Assembly (NCBI GenBank): GCA_913776245.1
Contig: CAJYLO010000003.1
Span: 91,996 to 155,995 of the forward strand
Reading direction: 5' to 3'
DNA: 64,000 nucleotides
Source: an uncultured Chryseobacterium sp.
GTDB lineage: Bacteria > Bacteroidota > Bacteroidia > Flavobacteriales > Weeksellaceae
A program made the translations under genes and the position numbers. Positions 1 through 6,169 of this stretch are shown here, piece by piece. Position 1 is the stretch's first letter, and every line of letters starts with the position of its first letter. The notes beneath the pieces were generated by a model. That model made no database searches. It worked only from the letters and a program-made list of their open reading frames with translations, and was not told where the DNA came from.

Positions 1-2
1 CT

Positions 3-36
3 ATCTTTGATCTCCGAATGTTCGGAGATTTTTTAA
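3..36 (+). promoter_or_regulatory. -7 promoter box followed by hairpin
   Basis: TATCTTTG at 3-10 fits the Bacteroidota -7 consensus TAnnTTTG. Directly after it lies a perfect 8-bp hairpin, TCTCCGAA (11-18) and TTCGGAGA (21-28), followed by T6. The hairpin could be the terminator of a gene left of the window or a 5' leader hairpin of the DUF493 transcript; the order box-then-hairpin recurs elsewhere in the window. The -33 region lies outside the window. Confidence 0.55.
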
Positions 37-48
37 TTTTTAATTCTA

Positions 49-354
49 ATGGCAAACATCATAGAAAGCAACCACGCCAATCCTGAAGACTTTTACAGTT
101 CACTGAAAGAAAAGCTGGAACAGCAGCATAATTTCCCGGAGGAATACCTCTTCAAATTCATTATTACAAGTGATTCTGAAAAAATCACGGAGATCCTTAA
201 AGTTTTTGATAATTTCAAATACACCCTGTCTAATAGAGAAAGTTCTAAAGGCAAATACACCTCCGTCTCCATCAATTGTTTTGTTCTGGATGCAGATCAG
301 GTTATCAGTATTTATAAAAAGGTAGCTGAGATAGAGAATGTAATGATGCTCTGA
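49..354 (+). CDS. DUF493 family protein (YbeD-like)
   Basis: This 101-residue protein resembles the DUF493/YbeD family, small ferredoxin-like-fold (ACT-like) proteins, in length and in its central pattern around residues 33-80 (FKFIITSDS, then SxxGKYTSVSIN). The molecular role of the family is not established. The first ATG after the leader hairpin is used and no alternative start fits better. It is followed after 53 nt by a 48-aa conserved small ORF on the same strand, and the two probably share the terminator near 590. Confidence 0.85.
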   Translation: MANIIESNHANPEDFYSSLKEKLEQQHNFPEEYLFKFIITSDSEKITEILKVFDNFKYTLSNRESSKGKYTSVSINCFVLDADQVISIYKKVAEIENVMML

Positions 355-407
355 GAAGTGGCTTGGAAATTGCATTTTTGTTATAAATCAATTTTAAAAT
401 CAACATT

Positions 408-554
408 ATGAAAAAGTCATTTTTCAGAATCTTGAACAATATCAATAAAACGATTCTCCCAAAATACAGCAAGAGGGATTTCACTAAACTCAACAAAATT
501 CAAAAAGCCATTTTCGGTTACAGGTATTTTGTTTTGATTAACTCTTTAGACTAA
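408..554 (+). CDS. Conserved 48-aa basic small protein
   Basis: A short ORF encodes 48 residues starting MKKSFFRILNN and ending in an aromatic patch (FGYRYFVLINSLD). It is strongly basic in its first half (K and R in about a quarter of positions). From memory, similar roughly 50-aa proteins with a KIQKAIxGYRYYV-type tail are common in Flavobacteriia and have sometimes been labelled SsrA-binding protein, a name the sequence itself does not justify. ATG start, TAA stop, good terminator behind it. Function unknown. Confidence 0.65.
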   Translation: MKKSFFRILNNINKTILPKYSKRDFTKLNKIQKAIFGYRYFVLINSLD

Positions 555-569
555 ATTATCAATCATCTA

Positions 570-610
570 AATAAATAAAGCGTTTCAAAGTGAAACGCTT
601 TATTTATTTT
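570..610. terminator. Bidirectional terminator
   Basis: A perfect inverted repeat of about 19 bp (arm 570-588, arm 591-609) contains AGCGTTTCA and TGAAACGCT with a minimal loop, flanked by A-rich and T-rich tails. It sits between convergent genes and can serve both. Confidence 0.9.
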
Positions 611-628
611 TATTATAATTCTATTCCA

Positions 629-1603
629 TTAAGAATTCTCCAGAATATAGCTGAACATCAATGGTGCACAGATTGTCGCATCACTTTCAACAATATATTT
701 TGGTGTCGTAATATCCAGTTTACCCCAAGTGATTTTCTCATTCGGAACAGCTCCGGAATAGGAACCGTAAGACGTTGTAGAATCAGAGATCTGACAGAAA
801 TAAGACCAGAACGGTATATCGTGCATTTCCATATCCTGATAAAGCATCGGAACCACACAGATTGGGAAATCGCCTGCAATCCCACCACCGATCTGGAAGA
901 ATCCAACGCCTTTTCCACCTGAGTTTTTCGTGTACCAATCCGCCAGATAAGCCATATATTCGATGCCTGATTTCATTGTGGAGAATTTCAAATCGCCTTT
1001 GATACAGTATGATGCAAATATATTTCCCATTGTAGAATCTTCCCATCCCGGAACCACGATTGGCAGGTTCTTTTCAGCCGCAGCAATCATCCAGGAATTT
1101 TCTCTCGGGATTTCATAATACTGCTCAAGAACTCCGGAAAGGATCATTTTGTACATATATTCATGTGGGAAATATCTCTCACCTTTATTGTCTGCATCTT
1201 TCCAGATTTCATAGATGTGTTTTTGCAATCTTCTGAAAGCTTCTTCTTCCGGGATACAAGTATCAGTAACTCTGTTCAGACCTCTTTCCAGAAGTGCCCA
1301 TTCTTCCTGAGGCGTAAGGTCTCTGTAATGCGGAACTCTTTCATAGTGCGAATGCGCAACAAGATTCATAAGATCTTCCTCCAGATTGGCGCCTGTACAA
1401 GAAATAAAATCGACCTTATCCTGACGAATCATCTCTGCAAAGATTTTCCCAAGTTCAGCAGTTGACATTGCTCCGGCCAATGTTACCATCATTTTGCCGC
1501 CATCTTTCAGGTGCGCAACATAACCTTTGGAAGCATCTACCAACGCTGCGGCATTGAAGTGCAAATAGTACTTTTCTATAAATTCCGAAATCGGTTTGCT
1601 CAT
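629..1603 (-). CDS. Deoxyhypusine synthase-like protein
   Basis: The 324-residue protein aligns by eye with the NAD-dependent deoxyhypusine/homospermidine synthase fold. It has an N-terminal domain, a central VTLAGAMSTAELG segment (39-51), GGGIAGDF (239-246) and a C-terminal SGAVPNEKITWGKL segment matching the family's SGARPDEAVSWGK. In DHS the lysine that forms the enzyme-butylimine lies in GGGxxK; here that position is G244. Bacteria lack eIF5A, so the true substrate, probably a polyamine or amine acceptor, cannot be read from sequence. A promoter box lies just upstream at 1621-1628. The fold assignment is secure, the reaction is not. Confidence 0.85.
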   Translation of the reverse strand: MSKPISEFIEKYYLHFNAAALVDASKGYVAHLKDGGKMMVTLAGAMSTAELGKIFAEMIRQDKVDFISCTGANLEEDLMNLVAHSHYERVPHYRDLTPQEEWALLERGLNRVTDTCIPEEEAFRRLQKHIYEIWKDADNKGERYFPHEYMYKMILSGVLEQYYEIPRENSWMIAAAEKNLPIVVPGWEDSTMGNIFASYCIKGDLKFSTMKSGIEYMAYLADWYTKNSGGKGVGFFQIGGGIAGDFPICVVPMLYQDMEMHDIPFWSYFCQISDSTTSYGSYSGAVPNEKITWGKLDITTPKYIVESDATICAPLMFSYILENS

Positions 1604-1620
1604 TTTTTATAAAGTTTTGG

Positions 1621-1650
1621 CAAAGATAATAATTTTGGTTCAAGGTTCAA
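1621..1650 (-). promoter_or_regulatory. Promoter of the DHS-like gene
   Basis: On the minus strand TATCTTTG occupies 1628-1621. Exactly 19 nt upstream, TTG at 1650-1648 could be the -33 element. That TTG is part of the GGTTCAA heptamer array, so the array itself supplies the upstream promoter element. The start codon is 17 nt downstream of the -7 box. Confidence 0.65.
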
Positions 1651-1741
1651 GGTTCAAGGTTCAAGGTTCAAGGTTCAAGGTGCGAGGTTTGAGGTTGGAT
1701 GATAGATGTCGGATGTTGGATGTTGGATGTTGGATGTTCAA
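1637..1741. repeat. Heptamer tandem repeat array
   Basis: Six perfect copies of GGTTCAA run from 1637 to 1678. The 7-bp register then continues through diverged units (GGTGCGA, GGTTTGA, GGTTGGA, TGATAGA, TGTCGGA) into three copies of TGTTGGA at 1714-1734 and a final TGTTCAA. About fifteen consecutive 7-bp units change sequence gradually without losing register. The open frame over it is repeat-derived and not a gene. Confidence 0.9.
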
Positions 1742-1759
1742 AGTTTCAGATTTAATTCT

Positions 1760-1830
1760 GAGCTCCGCTAGGAGCGAAATGTTTGTAATATCACCATTAT
1801 CATCACAAGCAGAGCTCCGTAGGAGCGACA
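1760..1830. repeat. Two REP-like palindromic units
   Basis: GAGCTCCGCTAGGAGCGA at 1760-1777 and GAGCTCCGTAGGAGCGA at 1812-1828 are near-identical short palindromes (GCTCC paired with GGAGC) separated by about 35 bp. Such GCTCCGTAGGAGCGA elements are, from general knowledge, frequent intergenic repeats in Bacteroidota. Confidence 0.7.
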
Positions 1831-1877
1831 CTTTTTAATTTATAATTTCTCTACAAAAAGCGTAATTTGTAAACCTA

Positions 1878-2040
1878 ATTAGCAATAGGGATAGTAGCTC
1901 GGTTATCCTTTTTCTGTGAATAGGGAGTAAGCCTTGGTCACAGAAAAGATATGAGCCCTTCAATAGATTCAGGATAAACTACTAGCCTGAGTTGTGGGCA
2001 AAGCGTTGGCGAGGGAATTGCCCAAAACCATACTATTAAT
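1878..2040 (+). ncRNA. Candidate structured RNA, unassigned
   Basis: About 163 nt fold by inspection into a closed three-way structure. The closing stem is ATTA (1878-1881) with TAAT (2037-2040) and ATAG (1885-1888) with CTAT (2033-2036). A long arm pairs TAGTAG (1892-1897) with CTACTA (1979-1984), TTATCC (1903-1908) with GGATAA (1972-1977) and a perfect 10-bp TTTTCTGTGA (1910-1919) with TCACAGAAAA (1938-1947). A second hairpin pairs GGGCAA (1996-2001) with TTGCCC (2018-2023). The rod with an asymmetric internal loop recalls 6S-type RNAs (a 6S-Flavo class is known), but no class could be confirmed. Strand is inferred; a weak -7-like TAATTTG lies at 1863-1869. It could also be a leader of the ABC-F gene, although that gene has its own promoter downstream. 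Confidence 0.5.
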
Positions 2041-2079
2041 ACATCCAACTTCCCACTTCCATCATCCAACATATTTCAC

Positions 2080-2087
2080 TACTTTTG
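2080..2087 (+). promoter_or_regulatory. -7 box of the ABC-F gene
   Basis: TACTTTTG matches TAnnTTTG exactly and lies 27 nt before the ATG at 2115. It overlaps an in-frame TTG at 2085, which therefore cannot be the start. Confidence 0.75.
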
Positions 2088-2114
2088 CAAATTCAAATTC
2101 AAACATATATTACA

Positions 2115-4052
2115 ATGATTTCGGCACAGGGATTAGGATTGCATCACGCGGGAAATTATCTTTTCAGAGACGTCAATTTTACGATAAAAAAAGACGACAA
2201 AATCGGCTTGGTTGGAAAAAACGGAGCTGGCAAATCGACGCTTCTGAAAATCCTTTCCGGAGAAATCAACTTCTACGAAGGAACTGTAGTTCCTGAAGGC
2301 AATATCACCATTGGTTTTCTGAAACAAGACCTCGATTTTGTAAAAGGAAGAACCGTTTGGGATGAAACCATGCAGGCTTACGAGCAAATCAATGCGATGA
2401 AAAATGAGCTTGAGGAAGTTAACCATCAAATGGCCACCAGAACGGATTACGAAAGTGATGCCTACTCTGATCTGATTGTCAGAATGACGGAACTGAACGA
2501 CCTTCTGATGAATCATGACGCCTACAATCTGGAAGGTGATGTGGAGAAAGTGTTGTTTGGTTTAGGTTTCAAAGCGGATGATTTCCAGAAAATAACCGAC
2601 GAATTTTCCGGAGGCTGGCGAATGAGAATCGAACTGGCAAAACTGCTGCTACAGAAAAATGATCTGATGCTGCTGGATGAGCCGACCAACCACCTGGATA
2701 TGGAATCCATTATCTGGCTGGAAAACTTCCTGAAAGATTATCCCGGCTCGATTGTTTTGGTAAGTCACGATAAGCAGTTTATGACTTCTATTTGTAACCG
2801 TACTTTTGATGTTAACAATAAAAAGATTGATGATTACAAAGCCAACTATTCCAAATACCTTGAACTAAGAAAAGAGCGCCGTGAAAAGCTGACTCAGGCC
2901 AAGAAAAATCAAGATGCGGAAATAAAGCAGATGGAAGATAACATCAACAAGTTCCGAGCGAGTGCAACAAAAGCATCTTTTGCCCAATCATTAATCAAAA
3001 AGCTGGATAAAATAGAGAGAATCGAGATTGACAATGAAGATGTTTCCAAATTCAATATCCGTTTTCAGCCTTCTGTTACGCCTGGAAAAGTGATTTTCGA
3101 AGCTAAAAATCTAGGAAAGGCTTACGGAGAGAAACAGATATTTGACAATGTTGATTTCTTTGTAGAACGTGGCGACAGAATTGCGCTTCTGGGTCAGAAT
3201 GGACAAGGGAAAACAACTCTGGCAAAAATTCTAGCTGGCGATATCAAGGATTATTCAGGGGAGTGGAATTTAGGCCACAATGTTAGCATCGGTTACTTTG
3301 CCCAAAACCAGGAAGAAGTTCTGACGCCGGAAAAAACGGTTCTCCAGGAAGCGGAAGATTCTGCGACAGAAGAAACCAGACCGAGAGTGCGTGACCTATT
3401 AGGATCTTTCCTATTCCAGGGCGAAGATGTGACAAAGAAAACCAAAGTGCTTTCCGGAGGCGAAAGAAACCGTCTGGCACTTTGTAAACTGTTACTTCGT
3501 CCGTTCAATACGCTGATTATGGATGAACCTACGAATCACTTGGATATTCAATCCAAAGAAATCATCAAACTAGCACTTCAGAAATACGAAGGAACATTGA
3601 TCGTGATTTCTCACGACCGTGAATTTTTGCAAGGTTTATCAGACAAAATCTTCGAATTCCGCGATGGTAAAATGAAGGAATTCCTTGGTGATATCAATGA
3701 ATATCTGGAATACAGACAGAAAGAAAGCATCCGGGAAATCTCTGCCGAAAGATCAAAATTACATCAGGAACAGGAAAATAAAGAATCAGGAGCAAAAGTT
3801 CAGGAAGCAAAACCAACAGACAGCCATCAACCGACAACCATAATCAGCAAAGAGCAAAAAAACATCCAGAATAAAATCAAAAAGGTTGAGGAAAAAATTT
3901 CCGATCTGGAACTGAAAATCGAAGAATTCGAAGCATCTTTTGCCAAAGAAAATCCTTCAGAAGAACTATTGGAAACTTATAACAAGACTAAAGAAGAACT
4001 CGATTTGACACTTCAGGAATGGGAATATCTTGGAAGTCAATTGGAAGGTTAA
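2115..4052 (+). CDS. ABC-F family ATPase
   Basis: This 645-residue soluble protein has two ABC domains and no membrane segments. Domain 1 has Walker A GKNGAGKST, signature FSGGW and Walker B MLLDEPTNHLD. A basic coiled linker of about 80 residues follows (RKERREKLTQAKK). Domain 2 has GQNGQGKTT, LSGGERN and LIMDEPTNHLD. A C-terminal coiled coil rich in K and E ends it. ABC-F proteins act on the ribosome as translation factors or target-protection resistance factors, or as Uup-like proteins; the linker alone does not decide which. The start ATG at 2115 gives the usual MIS N-terminus and sits behind a good promoter. A terminator follows. Confidence 0.95.
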   Translation: MISAQGLGLHHAGNYLFRDVNFTIKKDDKIGLVGKNGAGKSTLLKILSGEINFYEGTVVPEGNITIGFLKQDLDFVKGRTVWDETMQAYEQINAMKNELEEVNHQMATRTDYESDAYSDLIVRMTELNDLLMNHDAYNLEGDVEKVLFGLGFKADDFQKITDEFSGGWRMRIELAKLLLQKNDLMLLDEPTNHLDMESIIWLENFLKDYPGSIVLVSHDKQFMTSICNRTFDVNNKKIDDYKANYSKYLELRKERREKLTQAKKNQDAEIKQMEDNINKFRASATKASFAQSLIKKLDKIERIEIDNEDVSKFNIRFQPSVTPGKVIFEAKNLGKAYGEKQIFDNVDFFVERGDRIALLGQNGQGKTTLAKILAGDIKDYSGEWNLGHNVSIGYFAQNQEEVLTPEKTVLQEAEDSATEETRPRVRDLLGSFLFQGEDVTKKTKVLSGGERNRLALCKLLLRPFNTLIMDEPTNHLDIQSKEIIKLALQKYEGTLIVISHDREFLQGLSDKIFEFRDGKMKEFLGDINEYLEYRQKESIREISAERSKLHQEQENKESGAKVQEAKPTDSHQPTTIISKEQKNIQNKIKKVEEKISDLELKIEEFEASFAKENPSEELLETYNKTKEELDLTLQEWEYLGSQLEG

Positions 4053-4074
4053 GATTAAGCTTAAAATAATATAA

Positions 4075-4105
4075 AACTGCATTGGATTCTGATGCAGTTT
4101 TTTAA
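4075..4105 (+). terminator. Rho-independent terminator
   Basis: ACTGCAT (4076-4082) pairs with ATGCAGT (4092-4098), followed by T6 and further T. It ends the ABC-F transcript. Confidence 0.85.
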
Positions 4106-4158
4106 TTTTTATAAGTAAGTTTCTTTTCGTAATTTCACACAGGACAAAACTTAAAACA

Positions 4159-4776
4159 ATGATCAACGATATAAAAAAATTCCTGAATGAAGACCAGGAT
4201 CCGAAAGCTGTAGAAAAGATTTCTGAAAAAGTCAATGACCTGCTGACCAATGGAGAAACAGTAGAATATATTGCTGTTCAGAATAAGCCTGCCATTAACA
4301 TCTCTCCGGATTCGGTTGTCCTTACCAATAAAAGAATTCTTTTTTTTCGTTCCAAATCTTTTGGCCTGATTACTGATTTTCAGGATTATCTCTGGAAAGA
4401 TATAGCTGAGAGTCATATCAGCGAGGCGATTTTGGGTTCAACATTCAGAATGACTGCTGTTTCCGGATTTGTTGAAACTATAGATTACATTCCTAAATCC
4501 CAGGCCAGAAAACTCTATCAATATGCGCAAAGCAAGGAAGAAGAAATGATAGAGTACCGCCGACAGAAGGAATTGGAGGAGAAAAGAGCTACTGCTGGCG
4601 GAATCACCGTCAACACTCAAAATGAAAAGCCTGAAGAATTAAAAGATCCAAAACCGGAATCACCTGCTGAAGACCCGATGCAAACCCTGATGAAGCTTAA
4701 AGCATTTCTTGATAATGACCTGATATCCTTAGAAGATTATGAAGCAAAGAAGAAAGAAATCTTAAGCCGGATGTAA
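4159..4776 (+). CDS. PH-domain and SHOCT-domain protein
   Basis: The 205-residue protein begins with a helical segment and a bacterial PH-like domain at about 30-125, including VLTNKRILFFRSKSFG, the typical TNxRil strand. A charged linker follows, and a C-terminal SHOCT helix hairpin spans 175-203 (LMKLKAFLDNDLISLEDYEAKKKEIL). No signal peptide is visible. Such PH/SHOCT combinations are widespread, probably membrane- or complex-associated, with no defined biochemical role. The gene ends 27 nt before the Crp-type regulator, so co-transcription is likely. Confidence 0.85.
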   Translation: MINDIKKFLNEDQDPKAVEKISEKVNDLLTNGETVEYIAVQNKPAINISPDSVVLTNKRILFFRSKSFGLITDFQDYLWKDIAESHISEAILGSTFRMTAVSGFVETIDYIPKSQARKLYQYAQSKEEEMIEYRRQKELEEKRATAGGITVNTQNEKPEELKDPKPESPAEDPMQTLMKLKAFLDNDLISLEDYEAKKKEILSRM

Positions 4777-4803
4777 TCAAAACAATATCACACAGTATTT
4801 TCC

Positions 4804-5379
4804 ATGTCTTTAATTTTTAAATCCCATCTTGATAAATTCATTACCATTTCCGATGGAGATTTTGCTTTGATCTTAAATTATTTCGAGGTTAAAACATTCG
4901 GCAAAAAAGAAAATCTGCTGGAAGAAGGGCATATCTGCAAGTCCAATTATTTTGTACTGAAAGGTCTTCTACGCAAGTTTTTTCTCAACGAAAAAGGCGT
5001 TGAGCAAACCACAGATTTTGCCTTAGAAACCTGGTGGATGACTGATAACTTTTCATTTGAGCGCCAGACACCGGCTGATTTCAGCATTCAGGCTGTTGAG
5101 AAATCTGAAGTGCTAACCATTTCCAACAGTTCCCAGGAGAAGCTTCTGAATGATTTTCCCGTGATGGAAAAGTATTTCCGGACTGTGTATCATAGAGCTT
5201 TTGCGGCTAATCAAAGAAGAGTGAAATACATTTTTACTTACTCCAAAGAAGATTTTTATTTTTCATTAATTAAACAATATCCTGATTTTGTACAACGTGT
5301 TCCGCAATATCTCATCGCTTCTTTCCTTGGCTTCACGCCGGAATATCTGAGTGAGATTCGGAAAAAGATTGTTTCATAA
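4804..5379 (+). CDS. Crp/Fnr-type transcriptional regulator
   Basis: The 191-residue protein has a cyclic-nucleotide-binding jelly roll at about 15-115 (LLEEGHICKSNYFVLKGLLRKFF) and a C-terminal winged helix (YLIASFLGFTPEYLSEIRKK, 167-186) with the usual recognition-helix pattern of Bacteroidota Crp-like proteins. The cAMP-contacting residues are not conserved clearly, so the effector is unknown. The next gene is an AhpD-like protein 149 nt downstream on the same strand. Regulators of this type are often found next to such redox genes, so it may control that gene. Confidence 0.9.
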   Translation: MSLIFKSHLDKFITISDGDFALILNYFEVKTFGKKENLLEEGHICKSNYFVLKGLLRKFFLNEKGVEQTTDFALETWWMTDNFSFERQTPADFSIQAVEKSEVLTISNSSQEKLLNDFPVMEKYFRTVYHRAFAANQRRVKYIFTYSKEDFYFSLIKQYPDFVQRVPQYLIASFLGFTPEYLSEIRKKIVS

Positions 5380-5383
5380 AATC

Positions 5384-5452
5384 GTTCTCTCGCAGATTAC
5401 GCATGTTTTAAGATCAATTAAATCCACTCGATTTATAAATCTGTGAGAAAAT
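5384..5452. repeat. Palindromic intergenic repeat (CGCAGATT type)
   Basis: TTCTCTCGCAGATT near 5385 and AATCTGTGAGAAA near 5439 form an imperfect inverted repeat around a 40-bp core. CGCAGATTACGCA-type elements are common intergenic repeats in Flavobacteriia. A half copy occurs at 17048-17080. Confidence 0.55.
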
Positions 5453-5528
5453 ACTTTCTTAAACCAGTTTAAGTTTTTCCTGTTTTTGATTTTCCAACTT
5501 TGTATCAACAAATTAAATCATCAAAACA

Positions 5529-5972
5529 ATGGAAAAACGCATCAACATCAGCAAAACAGATTCTCAGGCTTACAAAGCTATGTTAGGACTGGAGGGTTAC
5601 CTCGCTCAGTCCGGGATTTCTAAAACCATCAAAGAACTTATTAAAATCCGCGCTTCACAGATCAACGGTTGTGCGTATTGCCTGGATATGCACACCAAAG
5701 ACGCCATTAAATATGGAGAAACTGCCGAAAGAATCTTCCTGATAAGCGCCTGGCATGAGGCAGAAAAGTTTTTTTCTGAGGAAGAAAAAACCGCATTGAA
5801 AATGACGGAAGAAATTACACTCATCAACCAACACGGACTGACAGAAGAAACTTACCAAAAAGCCAAATCAATCTTTTCTGAAAAGCAAATTGCAGAACTT
5901 ATTATGGCTATAATAACTATTAATTCCTGGAACAGAATCGCACTAAGTACAAGGCTGGAAATCGGGGAATAA
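5529..5972 (+). CDS. AhpD-like carboxymuconolactone decarboxylase family protein
   Basis: The 147-residue all-helical protein carries the AhpD-type redox motif GCAYCLDMH with C48, C51 and H55, preceded by the conserved helix KELIKIRASQ. Proteins with CxxC(x3)H in this fold act as alkylhydroperoxidase-like or thiol-disulfide enzymes rather than as carboxymuconolactone decarboxylases. Length fits the family. A near-consensus -7 box (CAACTTTG, first base off) ends about 25 nt upstream of the ATG. It lies behind a Crp-type regulator that may respond to peroxide or thiol stress; this link is inferred. Confidence 0.92.
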   Translation: MEKRINISKTDSQAYKAMLGLEGYLAQSGISKTIKELIKIRASQINGCAYCLDMHTKDAIKYGETAERIFLISAWHEAEKFFSEEEKTALKMTEEITLINQHGLTEETYQKAKSIFSEKQIAELIMAIITINSWNRIALSTRLEIGE

Positions 5973-6038
5973 TAATTAATTTAACTTCTGAATTAAAACG
6001 TATGCATGTTTTACTAAAAACACACGGACGTTTCAAAC

Positions 6039-6077
6039 AAAAGGCACGTATGTTTTCATGAAAACGCACGTGTCTTT
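6039..6077 (+). terminator. Terminator of the AhpD-like gene
   Basis: The hairpin has core palindrome GTTTTCATGAAAAC (6052-6065), flanking CACGT (6045-6049) with ACGTG (6068-6072), outer AAAAG with CTTTT, and a T-run. A degenerate relative of the same hairpin lies just upstream at about 5998-6030. Confidence 0.75.
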
Positions 6078-6133
6078 TTAGCCATCTCTACGAGCCCATT
6101 TTCTTGGGATTTACATAAGGGGCAATCTTAACA

Positions 6134-6166
6134 AACAACGCCTTCCATTTTGGAGGCGTTGTTCTT
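6134..6166. terminator. Terminator of the M3 peptidase gene
   Basis: AACAACGCC...TCCA (6134-6147) pairs with TGGA...GGCGTTGTT (6151-6163) with one bulged base. It lies between convergent genes, only 7 nt beyond the peptidase stop. Confidence 0.8.
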
Positions 6167-6169
6167 ATA

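Noticed and set aside
1637..1678. GGTTCAA words as tRNA T-arms
   Set aside because: The word resembles a T-loop, but it is tandem-repeated without acceptor, D or anticodon stems.
1596..1838. 80-aa open frame across the heptamer array
   Set aside because: Its product is a translation of the tandem repeat and REP-like units (GSRFKVQGSRF), with no start context or homology pattern.
1861..2040. RNase P RNA, tmRNA, SRP RNA or a standard riboswitch (TPP, cobalamin, SAM)
   Set aside because: None of the conserved core sequences of these RNAs could be found in the folded region.
2085..2114. TTG start giving the ABC-F protein ten extra residues
   Set aside because: The TTG lies inside the -7 box TACTTTTG, so it would not be transcribed, and MIS at ATG 2115 is the usual ABC-F N-terminus.
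6000..6080. CRISPR-like repeat pair
   Set aside because: The two similar hairpins are only two units of unequal length and the second is a good terminator; no spacer-repeat order exists anywhere in the window.
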